From the NCBI RefSeq assembly GCF_000213055.1, contig NZ_CM001165.1:1984001-2048000 (forward strand): a stretch of 64,000 nt of DNA, in the 5' to 3' direction. Made by a program: the position numbers and the translations under genes. Origin of the DNA: Streptomyces sp. Tu6071 (GTDB taxonomy: Bacteria; Actinomycetota; Actinomycetes; Streptomycetales; Streptomycetaceae). This document shows, in pieces, positions 56,516 to 64,000 of this stretch. Every line of letters starts with the position of its first letter. The first letter of the stretch is position 1. The notes under the pieces were generated by a model, which was given only the letters and a program-made list of their open reading frames with translations, did not search any database and was not told where the DNA came from.

Positions 56516-56610
56516 CATTCCCCCCGGCAACGCCAAATCAGGCACTTCCGTCTCTGATCCCGGCCTGCCGGGATTCACTGTAAGTGCATCTGAAGTCTTT
56601 GGAGTGACCC

Positions 56611-56796
56611 GTGGCTGCCAACTGCGACGTCTGCGGCAAGGGGCCGGGCTTCGGCAACAACATTTCGCACTCGCACCGCCGTACGCCGCGTCGCTGGAAC
56701 CCCAACATCCAGCGCGTGCGTGCCGTGGTCGGTGGAACGCCGAAGCGGCTCAACGTCTGCACCTCGTGCATCAAGGCCGGCAAGGTCTCGCGCTAA
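56611..56796 (+). CDS. rpmB: 50S ribosomal protein L28
   Basis: 61-residue L28: (V)AANCDVCGKGPGFGNNISHS, then RRTPRRWNPNIQRVRAVV, and a second CxxC at LNVCTSCIKAGK. It is the zinc-binding form with two CxxC pairs. GTG at 56611 has GGAG 7 nt upstream. It is divergent from the DAK-family gene and followed by a terminator (56881-56912). Streptomyces usually have a cysteine-free second L28; this is the zinc type. Confidence 0.97.
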   Translation: MAANCDVCGKGPGFGNNISHSHRRTPRRWNPNIQRVRAVVGGTPKRLNVCTSCIKAGKVSR

Positions 56797-56880
56797 GCGT
56801 GAGGCGGTCCCGTTTCACGACGGTACCGATCCGGTCTCGCGCTGACGTAGTGCGGCGCGGCCACCTGGCTGGTTGCTGTG

Positions 56881-56912
56881 AGAGCCGGTCCGTCTTAGGG
56901 CGGACCGGCTCT
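56881..56912 (+). terminator. rpmB terminator
   Basis: A 12-bp perfect stem pairs 56881-56892 (AGAGCCGGTCCG) with 56901-56912 around an 8-nt loop. It is followed by TTACG, 84 nt beyond the rpmB stop. Confidence 0.8.
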
Positions 56913-57009
56913 TACGTGTGCCCGGACACCGGAGCGTCGGCCTCCGGTGCGAGGCGGACTCCACGCACGCGGCCGGTCGCCACCGGCCGCCGCTTCCGGT
57001 GACCCCTGC

Positions 57010-57250
57010 TCCAGCCCTCGCCTTCAGCGCCACCACGTCGCGCGCCCCACGCCTCCGCCCCAACCACGTCGCGCGCCCCTCGCGGCCATGTCACGCATTC
57101 CATGCCCCCACGTCGCGCGCCTCGCGCCGCCACGTCGCGCACCGCGCCCCGTATCACCGCAGTTCACACGCGACGTCGCATATGCCACGTCGCGCGCACG
57201 CCGCGCCGCGTCACACCCCGCGGCGGCCCTCCCCACATCGCGACGTGCAG
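57010..57250. repeat. CACGTCGCGC tract between rpmB and thiD (convergent) with palindrome copy 4
   Basis: The 543-bp gap 56797-57339 holds the rpmB terminator and then CACGTCGCGCGCC copies at about 57033, 57065, 57109 and 57130. The 28-bp palindrome (57168-57195) and a CAGCCCGCCTCAG direct-repeat run (57290-57345) follow. No gene is visible. Confidence 0.8.
57168..57195. repeat. 28-bp ATAT-centred palindrome, copy 4
   Basis: One base differs from copy 1 (last T to C). The left flank ATCACCGCAGTTCAC is shared with copy 5 (one change). It lies between the convergent rpmB and thiD genes. Confidence 0.9.
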
Positions 57251-57339
57251 AGGCGTCGGCGGCTTCCACGGCGTCACCACCACCCCCGCCAGCCCGCCTC
57301 AGCCGCCCGTCTCAGCCCCCTCAGCCCGCCTCAGTCCCC

Positions 57340-58149
57340 TCAGCCCGCCTGCGCCCCCGCCCCCCGGAACCGCCACCCGTGGTCGACGGGGCCGATGCCC
57401 GCGCCGAGGGGGAAGCCCGCCGCGATGGCGCCGGTGACGTAGTCCTTCGCGGCGCGCACCGCGGTCGGGACGTCGTGGCCGAGGGCGAGGTGGGAGGCGA
57501 CGGCCGAGGCGAGGGTGCAGCCGGTGCCGTGGGTGTGGCGGTTGTCGAGGCGGGGGGCGCGGAGCCAGTGCTCCTCGGTGCCGTCGGTGAGGAGGTCCAC
57601 GGCCTCGCCCTCCAGGTGGCCGCCCTTGATCAGGGCCCAGCGCGGGCCGAGGGCGAGGACGGCCCCGGCCGCCTCGGGCAGGTCCTCGGGGCGCGTGACG
57701 TGGACGCCGGTGAGCTGGGCGACCTCGTCCAGATTGGGGGTCGCGACGGTGGCGACGGGGAGCAGTCGCGTACGTACGGAGTCGAGCGCGTCGGAGGCGA
57801 GCAGCGCGTCACCGTGCTTGGAGACGCCCACCGGGTCGACGACGGTCGGTGCGTCGGTCGTCGCGAGGAGCTCCGCGACCGTCTCGACGAGCGCGGCCGA
57901 GGAGAGCATCCCGGTCTTGACCGCATGGACGCCGATGTCGTCGACGACGCTGCGGTACTGGGCGCGCACGGCCTCGACGGGGAGGTCCCAGGCGCCCTGC
58001 ACACCGAGCGAGTTCTGCGCCGTGACGGCGGTGAGCACGCTCATCCCGTGCACGCCCAGCGCGAGCATCGTCTTGAGGTCCGCCTGGATGCCGGCGCCAC
58101 CGCCGGAGTCGGAACCGGCCACGGTCAGGACGCGCGGGGGTATGTGCAT
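57340..58149 (-). CDS. thiD: Hydroxymethylpyrimidine (phospho)kinase
   Basis: Phosphorylates HMP and HMP-P for thiamin synthesis. The 269-residue product has [20 protein letters not shown] (substrate loop), [15 protein letters not shown], and the C-terminal [20 protein letters not shown] (anion hole and catalytic Cys/Asp region). ATG at 58149 fits the family; the frame to 58287 is repeat DNA. It works with ThiL immediately upstream on the same strand, although 263 bp of repeat separates them. No TPP riboswitch was recognised upstream. Confidence 0.96.
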   Translation of the reverse strand: MHIPPRVLTVAGSDSGGGAGIQADLKTMLALGVHGMSVLTAVTAQNSLGVQGAWDLPVEAVRAQYRSVVDDIGVHAVKTGMLSSAALVETVAELLATTDAPTVVDPVGVSKHGDALLASDALDSVRTRLLPVATVATPNLDEVAQLTGVHVTRPEDLPEAAGAVLALGPRWALIKGGHLEGEAVDLLTDGTEEHWLRAPRLDNRHTHGTGCTLASAVASHLALGHDVPTAVRAAKDYVTGAIAAGFPLGAGIGPVDHGWRFRGAGAQAG

Positions 58150-58179
58150 ACGCCCGAATCTACCGCCCCATCCGCGCCA

Positions 58180-58410
58180 CGGCGCAGCCACGTCGCGCAC
58201 CGCCCGCCCCGTCACCCCACGCGACACGACGCCGCACCCACGCACCACGACGCCCCCCGTACGTGCACCAACGCGACGCGCCCCCACGCGCCGTGCACCT
58301 GGGCGCCATGCCCCCGCACACCACGCACCGCCGCGACGTGCGCCGACGCGACGTCCCTCCGCGCCACGTTCACCGACGCGACGTCCCCCGCGCCACGTTC
58401 ACCCCCGCAA
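58180..58410. repeat. ACGTCGC / GACGCGACG tract between thiL and thiD
   Basis: It includes a 30-bp tandem (58345-58374 and 58375-58403: GACGCGACGTCCC, a short variable part, then CGCGCCACGTTCACC). Looser ACGCGACACGACGCC copies occur from 58220. No gene is visible. Confidence 0.75.
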
Positions 58411-58412
58411 CC

Positions 58413-59408
58413 TCACCCCCGCCCCGGCGTCTCGATCCCGTCGTCGCCCTCGTCCCCGCCGAAGTGGTCCCAGCCCCCCGCGCGCGTCCAGGGCGCGCCG
58501 TCGACGGTCACCTCGGGGCGTGCCGAGGGGTGAAGGACCTCGCCGATGACCTTCCAGCGTGCCGGCAGCTTCACGTCTGGCGGGAACGTCGCGACGATCG
58601 CGTGGTCCTCGCCGCCCGTCAGCACCCACTGGAGCGGGTCGACGCCGACCGCCTGCCCGATGTCGTACATCTGCGAGGGCACGTCGACCTTGCCGGAGAC
58701 GAGGTTGATGCGGACGTTGCTCGCCTCGGCGATGTGCCCGAGGTCGGCGATGAGGCCGTCACTCACGTCGGTCATGGACGTCGCGCCGAGCGCGGCGGCG
58801 GCGGGGCCCGCGTGGTAGGGCGGTTCGGGCCTGCGGTGCGCCTCGACGAAGGCGCGCGGGGAGCGGAAGCCGCGCGAGAGGACGGCGTGCCCCGCGGCGG
58901 ACCAGCCGAGCCAACCCGTGACGGCGACGACGTCGCCCGGCCGCGCCCCGGAGCGGACGACCGGCTCCTGGTTGCGCATGTCGCCGAGCGCCGTGATCGC
59001 GACGGTGATGGTGTCGCCGCGTACGAGGTCGCCGCCGACCACGGCAGCGCCCGCCACCTGGCACTCGTCGCGCAGCCCGTCCATCAGCTCGATCGCCCAT
59101 GTCGCGGGCAGCGTCGCGGGCACGACGAGGCCGAGGACGAGGGCCGTGGGCACCGCGCCCATAGCGGCGATGTCGGCGAGGTTCTGCGCCGCGCCCTTGC
59201 GCCCGACGTCGTACGCGGTCGACCAGTCGCGGCGGAAGTGCCGGCCCTCCACGAGGACGTCGGTGCTCACCACGACGCGGCGGTCGGGCGCGGTCACCAC
59301 CGCGGCGTCGTCCCCCGGGCCGAGCCGCACCGCCGGCGTCGTGGTGAGTCGTGACGTCATCTCCCTGATGAGCCCGAACTCGCCGAGTTCCCCCACAGTG
59401 CCCTTCAT
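58413..59408 (-). CDS. thiL: Thiamine-monophosphate kinase
   Basis: Makes TPP from thiamin monophosphate. The 331-residue product has VRLGPGDDAAVV near the N-terminus. The ATP and metal aspartates appear at STDVLVEGRHFRRDW and in NLADIAAMGAVPTALVLGL, with SDGLIADLGHIAEAS further on. The C-terminal motif LTGGEDHAIVATFP is present. ATG at 59408. It is divergent from the AsnC-type gene after 221 bp. Confidence 0.96.
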   Translation of the reverse strand: MKGTVGELGEFGLIREMTSRLTTTPAVRLGPGDDAAVVTAPDRRVVVSTDVLVEGRHFRRDWSTAYDVGRKGAAQNLADIAAMGAVPTALVLGLVVPATLPATWAIELMDGLRDECQVAGAAVVGGDLVRGDTITVAITALGDMRNQEPVVRSGARPGDVVAVTGWLGWSAAGHAVLSRGFRSPRAFVEAHRRPEPPYHAGPAAAALGATSMTDVSDGLIADLGHIAEASNVRINLVSGKVDVPSQMYDIGQAVGVDPLQWVLTGGEDHAIVATFPPDVKLPARWKVIGEVLHPSARPEVTVDGAPWTRAGGWDHFGGDEGDDGIETPGRG

Positions 59409-59629
59409 CCCTGTGCCCCTTCTGCGCCGTACCGTTCACGGCCGAGTGCCTTCGCCGCCGCGGGTACCGTCAAGTCTTGCCTGAACTTCCGTGCGCCGCG
59501 TCCCCCGGAAGCGGCACCACCGTACGGAGCGGGGCGCAGCACGCGCGGGGGGCTCCCCGCGGCGCGCGGCGACGCGATACCGTGGCGTCCCCTTTCCCCC
59601 ATGATCCTCATGGCCGCCCTGGAGGTTCC

Positions 59630-59863
59630 GTGGTACAGGCGTACATTCTGATCCAGACGGAGGTCGGCAAGTCCTCCGCGGTAGCCGAACTCGTCGGCTC
59701 GTTCGACGGTGTGATACAAGCCCAGGACGTCACGGGCCCGTACGACGTGATCGTGCGTGCCGAGGCGACGACGATGGACGACCTCGGTCGCATGGTCGTC
59801 GCGAAAGTGCAGCAGGTGGAGGGCATCACCAGGACCTTGACCTGCCCCGTCGTCCATCTGTAA
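59630..59863 (+). CDS. Lrp/AsnC C-terminal (RAM) domain protein
   Basis: 77-residue stand-alone ligand-binding RAM domain: (V)VQAYILIQTEVGKSSAVAE, then IQAQDVTGPYDVIVRAEATT and VEGITRTLTCPVVHL. It lacks a helix-turn-helix, so it is not a DNA-binding regulator by itself; such proteins bind amino acids and may partner with others. GTG at 59630 has GGAGG 4 nt upstream. The frame is open upstream to 59477 but is not family-like. It is followed by the DUF3515 lipoprotein gene after 21 bp, probably co-transcribed. Confidence 0.92.
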   Translation: MVQAYILIQTEVGKSSAVAELVGSFDGVIQAQDVTGPYDVIVRAEATTMDDLGRMVVAKVQQVEGITRTLTCPVVHL

Positions 59864-59884
59864 CCCCCGTCTACGCTGGGCGGC

Positions 59885-60385
59885 GTGAACATCTCCGTGC
59901 TGCGGCGACTGCTCGTTCCCGCCGTCCTGCTCCCGCTGCTGACCGCCGTCGGCTGTTCGTCGCCGGACTCGGCGTCGGACTCCGCGGCGAAGGCCGCGGT
60001 CCCCGCACCGGACGCCGCCGCCGCGAAGGCGTGCCGGAAGCTGCACCCGAAGCTTCCGGAGCGCGTGGACGGACTCGACAGGAACAACCCGGCTCCGAAG
60101 TCCGAACTGACGGCCGGATGGGGCGACCCGGCGATCATACTGCGCTGCGGAGTGCCCCGTCCGGCCGCGCTCGACGACCCGAAGACGGACGGCGTCGAGG
60201 TCGACGGCGTGGACTGGGCCATCGTCCACGAGGACGGTGGCCCCTACCGCCTCTACACGACGCTGCGCATCGCCTACGTCGAGGTGACGATCCCCGCCGC
60301 GCGCGCCGACAACGGACTCTCCCCCCTCACCGACTTCGCGAAGCCGGTCACGAGCGCCATCCCGAAGGGCATCGCGGAGGGCTGA
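59885..60385 (+). CDS. DUF3515 family lipoprotein
   Basis: 166-residue predicted lipoprotein: signal sequence NISVLRRLLVPAVLLPLLTA and lipobox AVGC (Cys24), then a Ser/Ala-rich spacer. The DUF3515 core begins around residue 46 (ACRKLHPKLPERVDG) and includes GDPAIILRCGVPRPAAL. The function is unknown; the family is confined to actinobacteria from memory. GTG at 59885. It converges with ddl across a repeat-filled gap. Confidence 0.92.
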   Translation: MNISVLRRLLVPAVLLPLLTAVGCSSPDSASDSAAKAAVPAPDAAAAKACRKLHPKLPERVDGLDRNNPAPKSELTAGWGDPAIILRCGVPRPAALDDPKTDGVEVDGVDWAIVHEDGGPYRLYTTLRIAYVEVTIPAARADNGLSPLTDFAKPVTSAIPKGIAEG

Positions 60386-60489
60386 GCACCGCGCGGAACC
60401 CGCCGCGACGGTGGTACGGGAAGGGACAGCGGTACGAGGACGACCCGCCCACCCGGGCCGGGCACACCACCCGCCGCACCACCCTCACG

Positions 60490-60690
60490 CAGCCGACGCC
60501 ACGTCGCCGCAGACGCCACGTCGCACACACGCCACGTCGCCCGCAGACGCCACGTCGCGCGGACGCCACGCAGCCGACGCCACGTCGCGCGCCCACGTCG
60601 CGCCCACGCCCACACGCCGCGCGCATCACCGCAGGTCACACGCGACGTCGCATATGCCACGCCGCGTGCGTCATCGCCGGCCCGCGCGAC
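60490..60690. repeat. ACGCCACGTCGC short tandem array and palindrome copy 5
   Basis: In the 532-bp gap 60386-60917, ACGCCACGTCGC starts at 60496, 60513, 60529, 60547 and 60577, with a degenerate copy at 60563 (spacing 14-18 bp). The 28-bp palindrome at 60640-60667 follows. 60700-60900 has CCACGACGC repeats. No gene is visible. Confidence 0.85.
60640..60667. repeat. 28-bp ATAT-centred palindrome, copy 5
   Basis: It differs from copy 1 by one base (ACGCCGCGT right arm). The left flank ATCACCGCAGGTCAC matches copy 4. It lies between the convergent DUF3515 and ddl genes. Confidence 0.9.
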
Positions 60691-60917
60691 GAAGCGCACC
60701 CCACACCCCACAGCTCCGGCGCCACGACGCCCCCCGGGCACCCACCGCGCCACGACGCGCCCCCCGGGCGCCCACCGCGCCACGACGCACCTCAACGGCC
60801 GGCCCGCCACACCCCCGCCACGAACGCCGCCACACTCCCCCAGCGCGACGCCCTCACCGCGAGGCCCGCGCCGAGAGCCCCGCCCCGGCCCCCGTCACGC
60901 GCCGCGAGCCCCGCGTC

Positions 60918-62087
60918 CTACCGCAGCCCCGTCGACCGCCGCAGCGCCGCCTGGATGAGCCGGTCCACGAGTTCGGCGTAGCCGACGCCGCTCTTCTCCC
61001 ACATCTGCGGGTACATCGAGATGGGCGTGAAGCCGGGCATGGTGTTGATCTCGTTGATCACGAAGCCGTCGTCGGTGAGGAAGAAGTCGGCGCGCACGAG
61101 GCCCTCGCAGGAGGTCGCCTCGAAGGCCGCGACGGCGAGGCGCTGGACCTCCGCCGTCTCCTCGGGCGTGAGCGGCGCGGGCACGAGCCCCGAGGCGGAG
61201 TCGATGTACTTCGCCTCGAAGTCGTAGTACGCGTGGTCGGTGACCGGCGGGATCTCGGCGGGCACGCTCGCGCGCGGCCCGTCCTCGAACTCCAGGACCC
61301 CGCACTCGATCTCGCGGCCCTGGACGAGCGCCTCGATCAGGAACTTCGGGTCGTGGCGCCGCGCCTCCGCGATCGCCTCGTCCAGGCCGTCGAAGCCGTC
61401 GACCTTGCTGATGCCGACGGAGGAGCCGCCGCGCGCGGGCTTCACGAAGAGCGGCCAGCCGTGGTCGCCCGCGAAGTCGGCGATGCGGCGGCGGGCCGCG
61501 TCGGGGTCCTGCTCCCACTCGCGGGGGCGGATCACGAGATACGGGCCGACCGCGAGCCCGAACGAGGTGAAGATCCGCTTCATGTACTCCTTGTCCTGCC
61601 CGACGGCGGAGGCGAGCACCCCGGCGCCGACGTAGGGCGTCCCGGAGAGCTCCAGGAGGCCCTGGAGGGTCCCGTCCTCGCCGTAGGGCCCGTGGAGCAT
61701 CGGGAAGACGACGTCGACCTCGCCGAGCGCCTTGGGGACCGAGCCCGGCTCGGTGTAGACGACCTCACGCACGGAGGGGTCGAAGGGCAGGACGACGCTG
61801 CCCTCCAGGGACTCCGCGAGGCTCTCGACAGTGGGCATCGCGCGGTCGGCGATGGCCATCCGGGCCGGTTCGTCGACGGCGAGGGCCCAGCGGCCCTCAC
61901 CGGTGATGCCGATCGGCAGCACGTCGTACTTTTCCCGGTCGATGGCGCCGAGCACGGCACCGGCGGTGACGACGGAGACTCCGTGCTCGGAGCTTCGCCC
62001 GCCGAAGACGACGGCGACCCGCGGCTTGCGCGGCTCTCCCCCTTCAACGGGGGGAACAGGGCTCTGGGGGAGGTTCTGGCTGCTCAT
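60918..62087 (-). CDS. ddl: D-alanine--D-alanine ligase
   Basis: Makes the D-Ala-D-Ala end of peptidoglycan precursors. The 389-residue ATP-grasp enzyme shows VAVVFGGRSSEHGVSVVTAG, FPMLHGPYGEDGTLQGLLEL, GGSSVGISKVDGFDGLDEAI and the C-terminal FFLTDDGFVINEINTMPGFT. ATG at 62087 (MSSQNLPQSPVPP) is the first start near the fold; the frame to 62198 is open but not conserved. It is followed by no close same-strand gene. Upstream lies gpsA after 229 bp. D-Ala versus D-Lac specificity cannot be read from the sequence by eye. Confidence 0.96.
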   Translation of the reverse strand: MSSQNLPQSPVPPVEGGEPRKPRVAVVFGGRSSEHGVSVVTAGAVLGAIDREKYDVLPIGITGEGRWALAVDEPARMAIADRAMPTVESLAESLEGSVVLPFDPSVREVVYTEPGSVPKALGEVDVVFPMLHGPYGEDGTLQGLLELSGTPYVGAGVLASAVGQDKEYMKRIFTSFGLAVGPYLVIRPREWEQDPDAARRRIADFAGDHGWPLFVKPARGGSSVGISKVDGFDGLDEAIAEARRHDPKFLIEALVQGREIECGVLEFEDGPRASVPAEIPPVTDHAYYDFEAKYIDSASGLVPAPLTPEETAEVQRLAVAAFEATSCEGLVRADFFLTDDGFVINEINTMPGFTPISMYPQMWEKSGVGYAELVDRLIQAALRRSTGLR

Positions 62088-62316
62088 ATCGCGATGAGGG
62101 TACCTGCTGCCCCCCGCCCCGTCAGCGCCCGGAGCCCGGCTTGTCGCCCACCCCCACCACCCGGCCGAACGCCACGACGCCGCGCCCCGGCACCGCACCG
62201 GCCATGTCGTGGAAGCCCCTCCGGCGTCCGCGGAGCGGGGCGTGGGGCGGAGCGTCGCACGTCCCGGCCAGCCCCGTCACACGCTCGGCGGCGAACGCAC
62301 CGGCCCGCCCCGCCGC

Positions 62317-63348
62317 CTACCCCCGCTCGGACTTCGCGCTCCGCGACATCAGTTCCTCCAGCGCCACGAGCGGCGCCTTCCCCTCGTGGACGATGCTCAC
62401 CACCGTCTCGGTGAGGGGCATGTCGATGCCGTGCCCGCGGCCGAGCGCGAGGACCGATTCGCAGGACTTGACGCCCTCGGCGGTCTGGTTGGTGACGGCG
62501 ATGGTCTCGGCGAGGCTCATGCCGCGGCCGAGGTTGGTGCCGAAGGTGTGGTTGCGCGAGAGCGGCGAGGAGCACGTCGCGACGAGGTCGCCGAGCCCCG
62601 CGAGCCCGGAGAACGTCATCGGGTCCGCGCCCATCGCGAGGCCGAGCCGCGTCGTCTCGGCGAGCCCACGCGTGATGAGCGAGCCCTTGGTGTTGTCGCC
62701 GAGCCCCATGCCGTCGGCGATGCCGACCGCGAGCCCGATGACGTTCTTGACCGCGCCGCCGAGTTCGCAGCCCACGACATCGGTGTTCGTGTAGGGGCGG
62801 AAGTACGGCGTGAGACAGGCGTGCTGGATGCGCCGGGCGACGCTCTCGTCGCGGCAGGCGACGACGGCGGCGGCGGGCTGCCGCGCGGCGATCTCGCCCG
62901 CGAGGTTCGGCCCGGTGACGACGGCGACACGTTCCTGCGGCACCTTCGCGACGTCCTCGATGACCTCGCTCATCCGCATCTTGGAACCGAGTTCGACGCC
63001 CTTCATGAGCGAGACGAGCACGCTCTCGGGCCCGAACAGCGGCGCCCAGGCGGTGAGGTTCTCACGCAGCGTCTGCGAGGGGACCACGAAGAACACGTGG
63101 TCGGCACCGTCCGCGGCCTCGGCGGGGTCGCTCGTGGCGCGTACCCGCTCGGGCAGGACCGTGCCCGGCAGATAGCCGGGGTTGGTGCGCGTCGTGTTGA
63201 TCGCCTCCGCGACGTCGGGGCGCCTGGCCCACATCGTCACGTCGTTCCCGGCGTCGCCGAGGATCATGGCGAAGGCGGTGCCCCAGGAACCGCTGCCGAA
63301 GACGGCGGCTTTGGCGGGACGGTCGTTCCGGCCGGGCTGGCCTGTCAC
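62317..63348 (-). CDS. gpsA: Glycerol-3-phosphate dehydrogenase [NAD(P)+]
   Basis: Supplies glycerol-3-phosphate for phospholipid synthesis. The 343-residue product has the NAD-binding GSGSWGTAFAMILGDAG. SLMKGVELGSKMRMSEVI, GPNLAGEIAARQP, KNVIGLAVGIADGMGLGDNTK (catalytic Lys), and GLGDLVATCSSPLSRN follow. GTG at 63348 overlaps the plsC stop (GTGA), so the two are translationally coupled; both act in the same pathway. Confidence 0.97.
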   Translation of the reverse strand: MTGQPGRNDRPAKAAVFGSGSWGTAFAMILGDAGNDVTMWARRPDVAEAINTTRTNPGYLPGTVLPERVRATSDPAEAADGADHVFFVVPSQTLRENLTAWAPLFGPESVLVSLMKGVELGSKMRMSEVIEDVAKVPQERVAVVTGPNLAGEIAARQPAAAVVACRDESVARRIQHACLTPYFRPYTNTDVVGCELGGAVKNVIGLAVGIADGMGLGDNTKGSLITRGLAETTRLGLAMGADPMTFSGLAGLGDLVATCSSPLSRNHTFGTNLGRGMSLAETIAVTNQTAEGVKSCESVLALGRGHGIDMPLTETVVSIVHEGKAPLVALEELMSRSAKSERG

Positions 63349-64000
63349 GTGGTGTGCTCCCCTGTCGCGTGCGTCGTGCTCTCGTCGCGCGAACGGCTCC
63401 CGTCCGCGTCGCGCGGACCGTTCCCGTCCGCGTCGTGCGCCTGGGCCGCGCCGTCCGGACCGACGGCACGCTTGGCCGCGGCCCGACGACGCTGTTCTAT
63501 CCGGGCCCTGCGCGGATCGTAGATCTCCGCCGGCGCCTTCTCGCCCCGCAGCTCCTCCAGCAGGTCCGTGACGGCGCGCATCAGCACCTCCGTGACCTCG
63601 CGCAGGAGTTCGGGCGTGGGCTCCTTGCCGTAGTACGGGGAGAGGTCGACGGGCGGCCCGGCGAGCACCTGGAGCGTCTTGCGGGGCAGCAGCCGCAGCT
63701 TCTTCTCCCGCGCGTACGGCGGCATCGCGAGGTTGGCGCCCCACTGCGCGACGGGGATCACGGGGCAGCGCGTCGCCAACGCGACGCGCGCCGCACCGGT
63801 CTTGCCGCTCATCGGCCACTGCTCGGGGTCCCGCGTGAGGGTGCCCTCGGGGTAGAAGGCGACGCACTCGCCCTTCTCGATCGCCCGCACGGCGCCGCGG
63901 AAGGCGTCCATCGCGTCGGTCGTCTCGCGGTAGACGGGGATCTGCTGGGTGCCGCGCATCATGGCGCCGACGATGCCGTGCCGGAAAAGGCCGTCCTTCG
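63345..64000 (-). CDS. plsC: 1-acyl-sn-glycerol-3-phosphate acyltransferase, partial (5' end outside window)
   Basis: Acylates lysophosphatidic acid to phosphatidic acid, the substrate of CdsA. The 5' end, with the NHxxxxD motif, lies beyond the window. The visible 217 codons include GTQQIPVYRET, the FYPEGTLTR motif (motif III), and VIPVAQWGANLAMPP (motif IV). The C-terminal 25-30 residues (DADGNGPRDADGSRSRDEST) are low complexity. The gene is coupled to gpsA. Internal ATG codons near 63962 are not its start. Confidence 0.93.
   Translation of the reverse strand, partial: KDGLFRHGIVGAMMRGTQQIPVYRETTDAMDAFRGAVRAIEKGECVAFYPEGTLTRDPEQWPMSGKTGAARVALATRCPVIPVAQWGANLAMPPYAREKKLRLLPRKTLQVLAGPPVDLSPYYGKEPTPELLREVTEVLMRAVTDLLEELRGEKAPAEIYDPRRARIEQRRRAAAKRAVGPDGAAQAHDADGNGPRDADGSRSRDESTTHATGEHTT

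Noticed and set aside
57340..58410. TPP riboswitch near thiD/thiL
   Set aside because: The conserved CUGAGA and ACCUGAUC-type segments were not found upstream of either gene; the space is repeat DNA.
60490..60600. ACGCCACGTCGC array as a CRISPR
   Set aside because: Units are 12 bp with 2-6 bp between them, there are no 30-40 bp unique spacers and no cas genes anywhere in the window.

Overview
The window is chromosomal DNA of a Streptomyces, or a very close relative. GC is very high, third codon positions are strongly G/C-biased, and GTG/TTG starts are frequent. It carries lineage markers: the sporulation sigma factor whiG, the developmental repressor nsdA, a four-gene sip signal-peptidase cluster, and an amtB-glnK-glnD operon with a GlnR-like box. 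The gene order matches, from memory, the conserved core arm of S. coelicolor (rpsB-tsf-pyrH-frr-cdsA, whiG, dprA-comM-yraN, sipZYXW-rplS-trmD-rimM-rpsP, ffh, glnD, nsdA, ftsY, smc, mutM-rnc-rpmF, coaD-rsmD-recG, rpmB, thiD, thiL, ddl, gpsA, plsC). I see no rRNA, tRNA, CRISPR array, prophage or insertion sequence.

Layout. 1-6 kb: rlmN (cut by the window start), cdsA, frr, pyrH, tsf, rpsB, all on the minus strand and punctuated by hairpins. 6-9 kb: a secreted M23 peptidase, a TetR regulator, WhiG. 9-13 kb: dprA, a ComM-type AAA protein, yraN, DUF2469. 13-20.5 kb: NUDIX, four type I signal peptidases, rplS-trmD-rimM-khpA-rpsP. 21-26 kb: a SprT-like zinc protein divergent from a methyltransferase, then an FtsH protease. 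26-33 kb: ffh (SRP), glnD, glnK, amtB. 34-42 kb: nsdA divergent from a prim-pol domain protein, then ftsY and smc. 43-50 kb: a small coiled-coil protein, acyP, a CAP-domain protein, mutM, rnc, rpmF, DUF177 and a DivIVA-like coiled-coil protein. 50-64 kb: coaD, rsmD, recG, a DAK/FakA-like protein, rpmB, thiD, thiL, an AsnC-type ligand-binding protein, a DUF3515 lipoprotein, ddl, gpsA and plsC (cut by the window end). Most genes serve translation, protein targeting and export (Ffh, FtsY, SipWXYZ), nitrogen sensing, chromosome maintenance (SMC, RecG, MutM) and cell-envelope precursor supply.

The striking non-genic signal is a highly iterated short palindrome, GCGACGTCGC, with its half-site ACGTCGC. 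It fills most long intergenic gaps from about 20 to 61 kb. It also appears inside reading frames, where it encodes Ala/Asp/Val/Arg/Ser/Thr-rich loops or tails: the SMC hinge, the RimM C-terminus and TrmD N-terminus, the DAK-family protein, the methyltransferase, and perhaps NUDIX and SipX. Nested in this background is a discrete 28-bp near-perfect palindrome with an ATAT centre, present five times and almost invariant. Four of the copies also share left-flank sequence. All five lie in gene-end intergenic regions. Together they resemble a colonising repeat family (compare cyanobacterial HIP1 and Rickettsia palindromic elements) and are the best candidate here for an undescribed system.

Other unusual elements are an 11-copy heptamer minisatellite upstream of glnD, an array of TGTAC half-sites with long inverted repeats upstream of recG, a 27-bp operator-like palindrome before the prim-pol gene, and an apparent CTG start in the DUF177 gene. 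Everything here comes from reading the sequence by eye. Family assignments rest on remembered motifs, not on searches.
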